Source of the DNA: JACDBE01 sp051002015
GTDB taxonomy: Bacteria > Actinomycetota > Acidimicrobiia > Spongiisociales > UBA5794
NCBI GenBank assembly: GCA_051002015.1
Contig: JBPCMS010000042.1
Coordinates: forward strand, 1 to 27,937
Reading direction: 5' to 3'
DNA length: 27,937 nucleotides
Below are positions 6,848-13,189 of this stretch, piece by piece. Each line of letters opens with the position of its first letter. Within the stretch, counting starts at the first letter, position 1. Below the pieces are notes generated by a model. That model saw only the letters and a program-made list of their open reading frames with translations. It was not told where the DNA came from and searched no databases. The translations under genes and the position numbers were made by a program.

Positions 6848-8530
6848 ATGCCACGGATCCCGTCGATTCCCGATGCGGTGAAGCGCGCCCTGCTGTGGGC
6901 GGGCTCGGTCGTCGGCATCCTCGTGGTCCTCGTAATCGGGGCCTGGATCCTCGACTCGTGGGTCGTCCACGAGGGGATGGTGCTGCGCAACGTGGCCCTG
7001 CTGGGCGATCCCGTCGGAGGTCTCGGTCCCGCCGACCTCGATGCCCGGTTGACGGCGATGGCCAACGACGTGGCAGACGACACCCTCACCATCGACCTGC
7101 CCGACCGGGTGATCGAGGCGACGAACGCCACCGCGGGCGTTGGGCTCGACGTGGATACGACGGGCGCCGGGATCATGGCGGCGGGTAGATCGGGCGGTCT
7201 CGTCGACCAGTTCCGTTCGTGGGCCACCTCGTTCTTCGAGCCGAGGGAGGTCGGGCCGAGCTACCGGGGCGACGACGCCTTGCTCGAGACATGGCTGGGT
7301 GATCTCCCCGAGGCACGACCGCGCCAACCGGTCGAACCAACCTTCACCGGCGCCACGGGCAAGATCGTGGTCTCACCGGGTGTGGAGGGGCGCTACCTCG
7401 ATGCGGCCACCGTGGAGGCGGCGGCGGCAGACGCCTTCACCTCGCAGGTGTCCCCGTTCACGGTTGCGGTCGACTGGACTCCGATCCCCACCAAGGTCAC
7501 CCCCGAGCGGCTGGCTCGGGCCGTGGCCAGGGCCGAGCGCCTCGCCGACTCCCGGCTCACCGTCTCGGTAGGGGAGCATGTCACCAGGCTGGGCCAGCAG
7601 ACCATCCGCCGCTGGATCGTCGCCGAGCGCCGCGGCGCCTCGCTGGTGCCGGTGTTCGATCCCGAGATCGTGCAGCGGTCGCTGGAACGCATCCTCGCCC
7701 CGTTCGCAGACGAGGGCGAGGCCCCCACCTTCTCCATCGTGGCCGGCGAGGTGGCGGTCGAGTTCGGGATCCCCCCGATGCGCTGCTGCGCCGAGGGCGT
7801 GTCCGACCTGGTGTTCGAGGCGATCGAGGCGGGCACCGGGGAGACGCTGGCGCTGCCCCTGGTCGAGGTCGAGGACGAGGCGACCCAGGCGGGCAAGCTC
7901 GGGATCGTGGAACTGATCTCCGAGTTCACCACCAGCCATGCCTGCTGCGAGGGCCGGGTGCAGAACATCCATCGCATCGCCGACCTGATCCGGGGAGTCG
8001 TGATCCTGCCCGGCGAGAGCTTCTCGATCAACGACCACGTGGGGGAGCGGACCGCGGCCAAGGGTTTCGTGCCTGCCGGCACCATCCAGCAGGGCCGGTT
8101 CGAGGACGGTATCGGCGGCGGCATCAGCCAGTTCGCCACCACCATGTTCAACGCCGCCTTCTTCGCCGGGCTCGACTTCGTCACCTACCAGTCCCACTCG
8201 ATCTACATCAGCCGCTACCCGTACGGCCGCGAGGCGACCCTGTCCTATCCGGCCCCCGACCTCGAGGTGACCAACACCACGCCGTACGGGATCCTGGTGT
8301 GGCCGACGTATACCGACACCTCGATCACCGTCCAGATGTGGTCGACCGAGTACTGGGACGTGGAGCAGACCGGGCAGAACTCCTTCCTCATCGACCAGTG
8401 CACGCGTGTCGAGACGTTCCGGTCGAGCACGAGCCCAACCGGCTTCACCGTCGACGACATGGTTTTCGCCACCTACCGTCCGGCCGAGGGCCTCGACTGT
8501 GCCGGGAACCCCACCCCCGAGGTGCAGTAG
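6848..8530 (+). CDS. VanW-domain membrane-anchored cell-wall protein
   Basis: This 560-residue protein has a single N-terminal membrane helix (about residues 14-36), so the rest lies outside the cell. Residues ~40-340 look like two tandem YoaR/PG-binding-4-type domains, with EGRYLDAATVEAA and TPERLARAV repeats of the fold. The VanW domain follows at about 360-500: RVQNIHRIADLIRG, VILPGESFSINDHVG, GFVPAGTIQQGRFEDGIGGGISQFATTMFNAAFFAGL and RYPYGREATLSY. VanW proteins accompany glycopeptide-resistance genes but are widespread with no settled function; peptidoglycan binding or modification is likely. Two adjacent cysteine pairs (C313-C314 and C366-C367) flank the start of the VanW domain and could form disulfides. 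No ribosome binding site is seen; TACGAT at 6836-6841 lies six bases before the ATG (leaderless). Confidence 0.88.
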   Translation: MPRIPSIPDAVKRALLWAGSVVGILVVLVIGAWILDSWVVHEGMVLRNVALLGDPVGGLGPADLDARLTAMANDVADDTLTIDLPDRVIEATNATAGVGLDVDTTGAGIMAAGRSGGLVDQFRSWATSFFEPREVGPSYRGDDALLETWLGDLPEARPRQPVEPTFTGATGKIVVSPGVEGRYLDAATVEAAAADAFTSQVSPFTVAVDWTPIPTKVTPERLARAVARAERLADSRLTVSVGEHVTRLGQQTIRRWIVAERRGASLVPVFDPEIVQRSLERILAPFADEGEAPTFSIVAGEVAVEFGIPPMRCCAEGVSDLVFEAIEAGTGETLALPLVEVEDEATQAGKLGIVELISEFTTSHACCEGRVQNIHRIADLIRGVVILPGESFSINDHVGERTAAKGFVPAGTIQQGRFEDGIGGGISQFATTMFNAAFFAGLDFVTYQSHSIYISRYPYGREATLSYPAPDLEVTNTTPYGILVWPTYTDTSITVQMWSTEYWDVEQTGQNSFLIDQCTRVETFRSSTSPTGFTVDDMVFATYRPAEGLDCAGNPTPEVQ

Positions 8531-8578
8531 GTCGGTGCCGCCCGGGTAGCGGGGGCGGCCCCCGGGGTCCCCACTCCC

Positions 8579-8626
8579 ACCGGTGAGCCACAGACCGTTG
8601 GTTGCGTCGGTTTACGGCTCACCGGT
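8579..8626. repeat. Perfect 11-bp inverted repeat (stem-loop) between vanW-like gene and pdxH
   Basis: ACCGGTGAGCC at 8579-8589 is exactly complementary to GGCTCACCGGT at 8616-8626. The 26-base loop holds a further inner ACCG/CGGT pairing. It lies ~50 bases after the VanW-gene stop and ~100 before pdxH. There is no T-run, so it may be a T-less terminator, an mRNA 3'-end protector, or a protein site. Confidence 0.6.
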
Positions 8627-8725
8627 CGTCGGGTTGAGGGGTCGACCCGGGTGAACCTGAACAAGAGGATGACGTCGCGACCTCCCTCATGGCGGGAGCC
8701 GGGGCCCGTTGGCTAGCTTGGCGGT

Positions 8726-9355
8726 GTGGAGTTTCTGCCAACGGGTCCTTCATACGACGGAGCACCGCTCGATCCGGGGAGTCTGGGGGACGATCCGATC
8801 GCGGCGGCGCGCCGCTGGCTGGAGGAGGCATATGTCGCCCAGGTGCCCCAGCCGAACGCCATGAACCTGGCGACGGCCAGCGAGGGGGGCCGTCCGTCGC
8901 TGCGGACGATGCTGCTCAAGGCGATCGACGACGGGTTCGTGTTCTTCACCAACTACGGCTCACGCAAGGGCGACGAGATCGACGCCAACCCATGGGCGGC
9001 GGCCTCGCTGACCTGGGTCACCCTGCATCGCCAGGTGAGGGCGGCGGGGAGGGTGGAGCGCACCACGGTGGCCGAGTCCGACGAGTACTTTGCCACGCGA
9101 CCGCGCCGGGCGCAGCTGGCGGCGGCCGCTTCGGCGCAGAGCCGTGTGCTCGGCGACCGGCAGGAGCTGATCGACCGTGTTGCCGAGCTCGATGAGGCCT
9201 ATCCCGACGAGGTGCCCCGCCCCGCCCACTGGGGAGGCTACCGATTGTTGCCGACCCGCATGGAGTTCTGGCAGGGTCGTCTCGACCGGATGCACGACCG
9301 GGTGGAGTTCGTCCGCCACGGCGACGCCTGGCTGAGCCGCCTGCTCTGGCCGTGA
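8726..9355 (+). CDS. pdxH: Pyridoxamine/pyridoxine 5'-phosphate oxidase
   Basis: This FMN enzyme oxidises pyridoxamine or pyridoxine 5'-phosphate to pyridoxal 5'-phosphate in the cytoplasm. The 209 residues have the family's usual length and order: an N-terminal helix DPIAAARRWLEEA, PNAMNLATA, the FMN-phosphate motif RTMLLKAIDDGFVFFTNYGSRKGDEI, LHRQVRAAGRVERT, SYxxxRP-like ATRPRRAQL, and the C-terminal dimerisation region GYRLLPTRMEFWQGR with RMHDR. The final SRLLWP ends like other PdxH proteins. The start is GTG 8726. No ribosome binding site exists; TAGCTT ends six bases upstream, indicating a leaderless mRNA. Its convergent neighbour belongs to the same fold superfamily but a different family. 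Confidence 0.94.
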   Translation: MEFLPTGPSYDGAPLDPGSLGDDPIAAARRWLEEAYVAQVPQPNAMNLATASEGGRPSLRTMLLKAIDDGFVFFTNYGSRKGDEIDANPWAAASLTWVTLHRQVRAAGRVERTTVAESDEYFATRPRRAQLAAAASAQSRVLGDRQELIDRVAELDEAYPDEVPRPAHWGGYRLLPTRMEFWQGRLDRMHDRVEFVRHGDAWLSRLLWP

Positions 9356-9384
9356 CCCCGCCCGGTTCGAGCGGCCTCCGGGTC
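9354..9384. terminator. Weak hairpin between convergent pdxH and PPOX gene
   Basis: GACCC at 9354-9358 can pair with GGGTC at 9380-9384, with CCCGG/CCGGG competing inside. It fills the 31-base gap between two convergent stops. There is no T-run, so a bidirectional terminator role is only plausible. Confidence 0.25.
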
Positions 9385-9386
9385 GG

Positions 9387-9866
9387 TCAGTACCCCCCGC
9401 TCAGCTTGCGGTGGTCCCATGAGCTGATCCGCCTCGGCTCGACCACCACCGCGGTGTTCTTGGGGGCGAACCGACCGAAGGCCGCCTCGAGCGAAGCCCG
9501 GTCCGGGAACGGGACCGGCTCCCCGCCGGCGAAGGCGTAGCGGGCGGCGAGCAGGCCGTAGAGGTCGAGGACGTACTCGGGATCGTCCACCAGCCTGGCA
9601 TCCCCCTGGATCATCACCCCGCGCAGTTCCTCGTAGCTCTCGCCCTCCTCGACCAGCACGCCGATCTGCGGGTTGCGCCTCAGGTTGACGATCTTCTGCG
9701 ACTTGGTGAACGAGCGGAACACGATCCTCCCCTGGTCGAGGGCGTACCACATGGGGGAGAGGTGCGGGTAGCCCCGCCGGTCGATGCTGGACACGATCAG
9801 CGTGTGCGGAGCGGAGAGGAACGCGATCCGCTCCTTGTCGGTCATCGTGATGTCCTTCTTCGCCAT
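9387..9866 (-). CDS. Pyridoxamine 5'-phosphate oxidase-like split-barrel flavoprotein (PPOX class)
   Basis: This encodes 159 residues from ATG 9866, chosen because GGGAGG sits five bases upstream. An in-frame start at 9920 would add 18 residues that resemble no family member. The fold is a split barrel: FLSAPHTLIVSSIDRRGYPHLSPMWYALDQGRIVFRSFTKSQKIVNLRRNPQIGVLVEEG is the cofactor-binding half, and GVMIQGDARLVDD the following strands. In actinobacteria such proteins bind FMN, F420 or heme and reduce varied substrates. The K-x-x-N-x-x-x-N-P pattern fits the F420/flavin-dependent group, but the cofactor cannot be fixed. The C-terminus NTAVVVEPRRISSWDHRKL is typical. A TACCGT -10-like hexamer lies upstream on the minus strand. 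Confidence 0.87.
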   Translation of the reverse strand: MAKKDITMTDKERIAFLSAPHTLIVSSIDRRGYPHLSPMWYALDQGRIVFRSFTKSQKIVNLRRNPQIGVLVEEGESYEELRGVMIQGDARLVDDPEYVLDLYGLLAARYAFAGGEPVPFPDRASLEAAFGRFAPKNTAVVVEPRRISSWDHRKLSGGY

Positions 9867-9996
9867 GTGCCCTCCCGGGTTCCGCCGCGGCAGCCACGGT
9901 ATCCTGACGTGACCGGGCACGGGCGACCGCGATGCGGCGGCCGAGGCGCAACCGGCAGGACCGAGCGTTCAGGACCGGAGCGGTCGGCGACCGAGT

Positions 9997-10037
9997 GACA
10001 AGGCGACAAAGCGGACAAGCCGACAAGCCGACAAGCC
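9997..10037 (+). repeat. Short tandem repeat, unit GACAAGCC
   Basis: Five copies of an 8-base unit (GACAAGGC, GACAAAGC, then three exact GACAAGCC) lie 50 bases before the panB start. One extra G separates copy two from copy three. Such arrays vary in number between strains. Any effect on panB expression is unknown. Confidence 0.8.
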
Positions 10038-10086
10038 ATCAGCAGCGACATCCCCCAACCGCACCGGTGGGGAGAAGGGAACCGCC

Positions 10087-10992
10087 ATGGTCGACAAGAT
10101 CACCGCACCAGGGGTCATCGCCCGCAAGGGCGGCGACAAGATCAAGATGGTCACCGCCTACGACACCCCGTCGGCCCGCATCGCCGATCGGGCGGGGGCC
10201 GACATCATCCTGGTGGGGGACTCGATGGGCAACGTGGTGCTCGGCCGCGCCGACACGCTGTCCGTCACCGTCGACGACATGATCCACCACACCGCCGCCG
10301 TCGCCGCCGCTTCGCCGCGGGCGATGGTGCTGGGGGACATGCCGTGGCTGTCGTACCACGCATCCACCGAGGAGACCGTCACCAACGCCGGGAGGCTGGT
10401 GCGCGCCGGGGGTGCCGAGGCGGTCAAGGTCGAGGGGGGCCGCAAGCGGATCAGGATGATCCGAGCCATCCTCGATGCGGAGATCCCGGTCATGGGCCAT
10501 CTCGGACTCACCCCGCAGTCGGTGCACGCCATGGGCGGCTACCGGGTCCAGGGCAGGGACACCGCCATGGCCCATGAGCTCATCAGCGACGCCGTGGCCC
10601 TCGCCGACACCGGCGTGTTCGCCGTGGTGCTCGAGGGGGTCCCCGACACGGTGGCGGCGCTGATCACCCGAGAGGTGGCGGTGCCCACCATCGGGATCGG
10701 AGCCGGCCCCTCGTGCGACGGCCAGGTCCTCGTCTTCCACGACGTCCTCGGTCTCCACGACGGGCATCTGCCCAAGTTCGTGCGCCAGTACGCCCGTCTC
10801 GCCGACACCGCGGTGGAGGCGCTCTCGCAGTTCTTCGGGGACGTCGACTCGGGGGCGTTCCCCGCCGAAGCCGAGACCTACCACATGTCCGAGGAGGCGG
10901 CCCGGATGCTGTTAGAGCTGGAGCAGGCCGGAGACGTATGGGGGCGGATCCCTGGGGATCATCTGCTCGCCGACGACGCCATGGATCGCTGA
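10087..10992 (+). CDS. panB: 3-methyl-2-oxobutanoate hydroxymethyltransferase
   Basis: This enzyme transfers a hydroxymethyl group from 5,10-methylene-THF to alpha-ketoisovalerate, making ketopantoate for coenzyme A. The 301-residue TIM barrel shows MVTAYDTPSARIAD, VGDSMGNVVLG with the metal-binding Asp, DMPWLSYH, VKVEGG, MGHLGLTPQSVHAMGGYRVQG, VVLEGVP with the catalytic Glu, and IGIGAGPSCDGQVLVFHDVLGL. It is slightly longer than E. coli PanB (264) through a C-terminal extension of helices. The ATG follows a purine-rich GGGGAGAAGGGAA ribosome binding site. No other pantothenate gene is adjacent. The call is secure. Confidence 0.96.
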   Translation: MVDKITAPGVIARKGGDKIKMVTAYDTPSARIADRAGADIILVGDSMGNVVLGRADTLSVTVDDMIHHTAAVAAASPRAMVLGDMPWLSYHASTEETVTNAGRLVRAGGAEAVKVEGGRKRIRMIRAILDAEIPVMGHLGLTPQSVHAMGGYRVQGRDTAMAHELISDAVALADTGVFAVVLEGVPDTVAALITREVAVPTIGIGAGPSCDGQVLVFHDVLGLHDGHLPKFVRQYARLADTAVEALSQFFGDVDSGAFPAEAETYHMSEEAARMLLELEQAGDVWGRIPGDHLLADDAMDR

Positions 10993-11062
10993 GCACGCAC
11001 CGTGCCCGTCTTCGAGACCAGGGTGGAGCGGACCGGCTGACCGGGCTCGCGCCGCCGCCGTC

Positions 11063-11068
11063 TACACT
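11063..11068 (+). promoter_or_regulatory. -10 element of the rpsF-ssb-rpsR-rplI operon
   Basis: TACACT fits the TANNNT actinobacterial -10 consensus and lies 78 bases before the rpsF start, leaving a ~70-base leader. No convincing -35 is seen at 17-18 bases. Confidence 0.45.
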
Positions 11069-11132
11069 CGCGTCCTGCTCCAAGAACCCCTGCTTCCGGA
11101 GATGCCGGGAGCCTTCCGTTCCGGATGTCCAC

Positions 11133-11140
11133 AGGAGGTG
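11133..11140 (+). promoter_or_regulatory. Strong Shine-Dalgarno that fixes the rpsF start
   Basis: AGGAGGTG is a near-perfect anti-16S match. It sits five bases before TTG 11146. An in-frame ATG at 11125 lies upstream of it and so cannot be the start it serves. Confidence 0.8.
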
Positions 11141-11145
11141 TGAGC

Positions 11146-11433
11146 TTGCGTTCCTATGAGTTGATGATCATCCACAGACCCGAGATGGCCGAGACCGACG
11201 TCGCCGGCCAGGTCGGGGAGGTCGAGAAGGCCATCACCGAGTCCGGCTCGGTGATCTCCAAGGACCTCTGGGGAAAGCGCCGGTTCGCCTACGACATCGA
11301 CCACCTGCACGAGGGCTACTACTCGGTGGTGACCTTCGAGGCCGGGCTCGAGCTGGTCGAGCGGCTCGACCGGGCGCTCCATCTGTCCGATGCCGTGATC
11401 AGGCACAAGATCGTCCGCAAGGACGCCGCCTGA
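11146..11433 (+). CDS. rpsF: 30S ribosomal protein S6
   Basis: This 95-residue small-subunit protein pairs with S18 on the platform of the 30S subunit. I take TTG 11146 as the start because the protein then begins with RSYELMIIHRP, as S6 does, and a perfect ribosome binding site precedes it. ATG 11125 would add MSTGGVS encoded by the ribosome binding site itself; GTG 11140 is also possible but overlaps that site. The core shows the alternating strand-helix pattern with LWGKRRFAYDIDHLHEGYYSVVTFE, matching the family's W-G-K-R-x-L/F-A-Y-x-I motif, and ends with AVIRHKIVRKD. It is the first gene of the standard rpsF-ssb-rpsR-rplI cluster, which also encodes its binding partner S18. Confidence 0.96.
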   Translation: MRSYELMIIHRPEMAETDVAGQVGEVEKAITESGSVISKDLWGKRRFAYDIDHLHEGYYSVVTFEAGLELVERLDRALHLSDAVIRHKIVRKDAA

Positions 11434-11503
11434 GACCCCTGGTTTCTGTCACACGCTCCATCCATAGTGATGGTGTACCCGAGATCGACGAGAGAGATGT
11501 GAG

Positions 11504-11950
11504 ATGACGACGAATGCAGTGACGCTGGTCGGCAACCTGGTGGACGATCCCGAGCTCCGCTTCACCCCCAACGGCGTGGCGATGGTGAAGGTCCGCTTCG
11601 CGGTCAATCGCCGCTTCCGCGACCGCAACGACGAGTGGCAGGAGGAGACCAGCTTCTTCGGCGGCACCTGCTGGCGAGACATGGCCGAGAACGTGGCCGA
11701 ATCCCTCACCAAGGGGATGCGGGTGATCGTGACCGGGTCCCTCGAGCAGCGGCAGTGGGAGACCCAGGAGGGTGAAAAGCGCTCCATGGTCGAGGTTCGC
11801 ATCGACGAGATCGGGCCTTCCATCCGCTGGGCGACCGCCTCCGTCACCAAGACCCCACGCGGCGACAACTGGTCCGACTCCGGTCGCTCGACGACGCCGC
11901 CCGCTCCCACGGTCCGCGACGACTACGGACCAGACGAAGCCCCGTTCTGA
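11504..11950 (+). CDS. ssb: Single-stranded DNA-binding protein
   Basis: This 148-residue protein coats single-stranded DNA during replication and repair. The OB fold spans residues ~1-110: VTLVGNLVDDPELRFTPNGVAMVKVRFAVNRRF, then ETSFFGGTCWRDMAENVAESLTKGMRVIVTGSLEQRQWE. A short, polar, flexible linker rich in Ser, Thr, Pro and Asp follows. The tail ends DEAPF, the acidic tip that recruits partner proteins (usually DDDIPF or DEPPF). Its linker is short compared with many actinobacterial SSBs. A GAGATGTGAG stretch before ATG 11504 gives a modest ribosome binding site. It lies 70 bases after rpsF and is followed by rpsR in the same transcript. Confidence 0.96.
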   Translation: MTTNAVTLVGNLVDDPELRFTPNGVAMVKVRFAVNRRFRDRNDEWQEETSFFGGTCWRDMAENVAESLTKGMRVIVTGSLEQRQWETQEGEKRSMVEVRIDEIGPSIRWATASVTKTPRGDNWSDSGRSTTPPAPTVRDDYGPDEAPF

Positions 11951-11971
11951 TCGATCCAGGAGAATTCCGAG

Positions 11972-12241
11972 ATGCCACCAGTCAAGCGAGCGCCGCGACG
12001 GAGACGTCCCACGGCCGCCGACAGCCGCAGGAGACGCAAGGTCTGCCAGTTCTGCCACAAGAAAGCGGAGACGATCGACTACAAGAACGTCGCCATGCTC
12101 CGCAGGTTCATGTCGGACAAGGGGAAGATCCGTACCCGCCGGGTCACCGGCAACTGCGGTATCCACCAGCGCGCTGTCGCCAGGGCGATCAAGAACGCCC
12201 GCGAGATGGCGCTGCTGCCGTATGTGCAGACGAGGGTCTGA
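11972..12241 (+). CDS. rpsR: 30S ribosomal protein S18, zinc-binding form
   Basis: This 89-residue protein has a very basic N-terminal tail (PVKRAPRRRRPTAADSRRRRK), then CQFCHKKAETIDYKNVAMLRRFMSDKGKIRTRRVTGNCGIHQRAVARAIKNAREMALLPY. The CxxC pair together with C-x-x-H in GNCGIH are the four ligands of the zinc-containing (C+) S18. Many actinobacteria also carry a zinc-free paralogue elsewhere, used in zinc starvation; this one is the zinc form at the standard locus. The start ATG follows CAGGAGAA. It binds S6, encoded two genes upstream, on the 30S platform. Confidence 0.96.
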   Translation: MPPVKRAPRRRRPTAADSRRRRKVCQFCHKKAETIDYKNVAMLRRFMSDKGKIRTRRVTGNCGIHQRAVARAIKNAREMALLPYVQTRV

Positions 12242-12243
12242 CC

Positions 12244-12690
12244 ATGAAGCTCATCCTCATCGAAGACGTGCGGGATCTCGGCGCCAAGGGTGACGTCGTG
12301 GATGTCGCCGACGGGTACGCCCGCAACTTCCTGGTCCCCAAGCGCAAGGCGATCAAGGCGACCAGGGGCGCCGTTGCCCAAGCGGAGGCGGTTCGGGTCA
12401 CCAGGGCCGAGGCGGCGGCGCGGGTCCGCGGCGAGGCCGAGCAGCTCGCCCAGCTCCTGCTGGGGACGCGGGTGGTGGTGGCCGCCAGGGCAGGCGACGA
12501 GGGACGACTCTTCGGTTCGGTGGCCGAGCACGACATCGTCGAGGCGATCAAGCGCTTCACCGGCGTCGAAGTCGAACGCAAGATCGTGGCGATTCCCAAG
12601 CCGATCAAGGAGATCGGTCTCCACGAGGTGAGCCTGCGCCCCCACCCCGAGGTCGAGTTCAACCTGACCCTCGACGTCATCCCCGCCTGA
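12244..12690 (+). CDS. rplI: 50S ribosomal protein L9
   Basis: This 148-residue protein of the L1 stalk base has the typical two-domain build. The N-terminal domain (about 1-50) starts MKLILIEDVRDLGAKGDVVDVADGYARNFLVPKRKAI, the L9 signature. A long connecting helix rich in Ala, Glu and Arg spans about 50-80. The C-terminal domain includes GRLFGSVAEHDIVEAIKRFTGVEVERKIVAIPKPIKEIGLHEVSLRPHPEV. The start lies two bases after the rpsR stop, so translation is coupled. It ends the ribosomal operon. The next gene, dnaB, follows only after a ~500-base repeat-rich gap, unlike the compact spacing within the operon. Confidence 0.97.
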   Translation: MKLILIEDVRDLGAKGDVVDVADGYARNFLVPKRKAIKATRGAVAQAEAVRVTRAEAAARVRGEAEQLAQLLLGTRVVVAARAGDEGRLFGSVAEHDIVEAIKRFTGVEVERKIVAIPKPIKEIGLHEVSLRPHPEVEFNLTLDVIPA

Positions 12691-12701
12691 CCTTCCCCGC
12701 C

Positions 12702-12759
12702 TTCCTTTCCCCTCCCATTGGGAGGGCTCGGCGAGGCTTTGCGAGCCGGGGTGGGATAC
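12702..12759 (+). repeat. Intergenic hairpin repeat, copy A
   Basis: The copy begins with CCCTCCC-ATT-GGGAGGG, a 7-bp stem with a 3-base loop. GCGAGGC and GCGAGCCGGGGTGGGATAC follow. It is nearly identical to copy B 94 bases downstream and starts 12 bases after the rplI stop, so the hairpin may act as its terminator. Confidence 0.75.
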
Positions 12760-12795
12760 CGAGGACGCCCGGTCGCCGACGGTTGGCCCTCCCCA

Positions 12796-12853
12796 TTCCT
12801 TTTCCCCTCCCATTGGGAGGGGTGGCGAGGCTCTGCGAGCCGGGGTGGGATAC
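12796..12853 (+). repeat. Intergenic hairpin repeat, copy B
   Basis: CCCCTCCC-ATT-GGGAGGGG forms an 8-bp stem; the same tail as copy A follows (GCGAGGCTCTGCGAGCC, then GGGGTGGGATAC). A partial echo (CCCCGGTGGGATGCCGAG) lies just downstream at about 12858-12875. Confidence 0.75.
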
Positions 12854-12916
12854 GAGGCCCCGGTGGGATGCCGAGTCCCCGGCGTCGCGGTCACCCCACC
12901 TCCGCCCTTCCCCGGT

Positions 12917-12964
12917 GAACTTGAGCGGATCGCGTGTCATGGCGACACGTCAGAGCCTTAGGTT
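12917..12964 (-). repeat. 48-bp palindromic (REP-like) repeat, reverse copy
   Basis: On the minus strand this copy aligns without gaps to the two tandem copies at 24297-24392, with a handful of substitutions in its first half. The shared core is CGTGTCGCCA(C/T)GACACG followed by CGATCCGCTCAAGTTC. The core forms a 7-bp stem in the other copies; here one position is T instead of C. Confidence 0.8.
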
Positions 12965-13189
12965 GGCGGCACCTCCGCCCCGGCCTCCGGCCGACATTTC
13001 TTTCGCGCCCATGGGCATCGGGGGTGTTCCCGTTTCCGCGCTCTGCTCCCGGGCCATAGACTCGCCGGACTTCTCCGACGGTCGCAGGCGGCCGAAAACT
13101 GTCACACCCAGCTGATATCAGTGGGTGGGACTGACCGGGGGTGCCCGGTCGAACGCACGAGGACGCACGGACATGACGGAGGGCTACCG

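Larger units (their letters stand above)
12691..13189. other. 500-base gene-free stretch with repeats, between rplI and dnaB
   Basis: No supported gene is present on either strand; the open frames here are GC-rich shadows and repeat translations. The stretch holds two copies of a ~58-bp hairpin repeat (12702-12759 and 12796-12853), one copy of a 48-bp palindromic repeat (12917-12964), and the leader of dnaB. It probably ends the ribosomal operon and contains the dnaB promoter, which I could not pinpoint. Confidence 0.7.

Noticed and set aside
11125..11145. ATG 11125 as the rpsF start
   Set aside because: The perfect ribosome binding site (11133-11140) lies inside that extension and serves TTG 11146, which also gives the usual S6 N-terminus.
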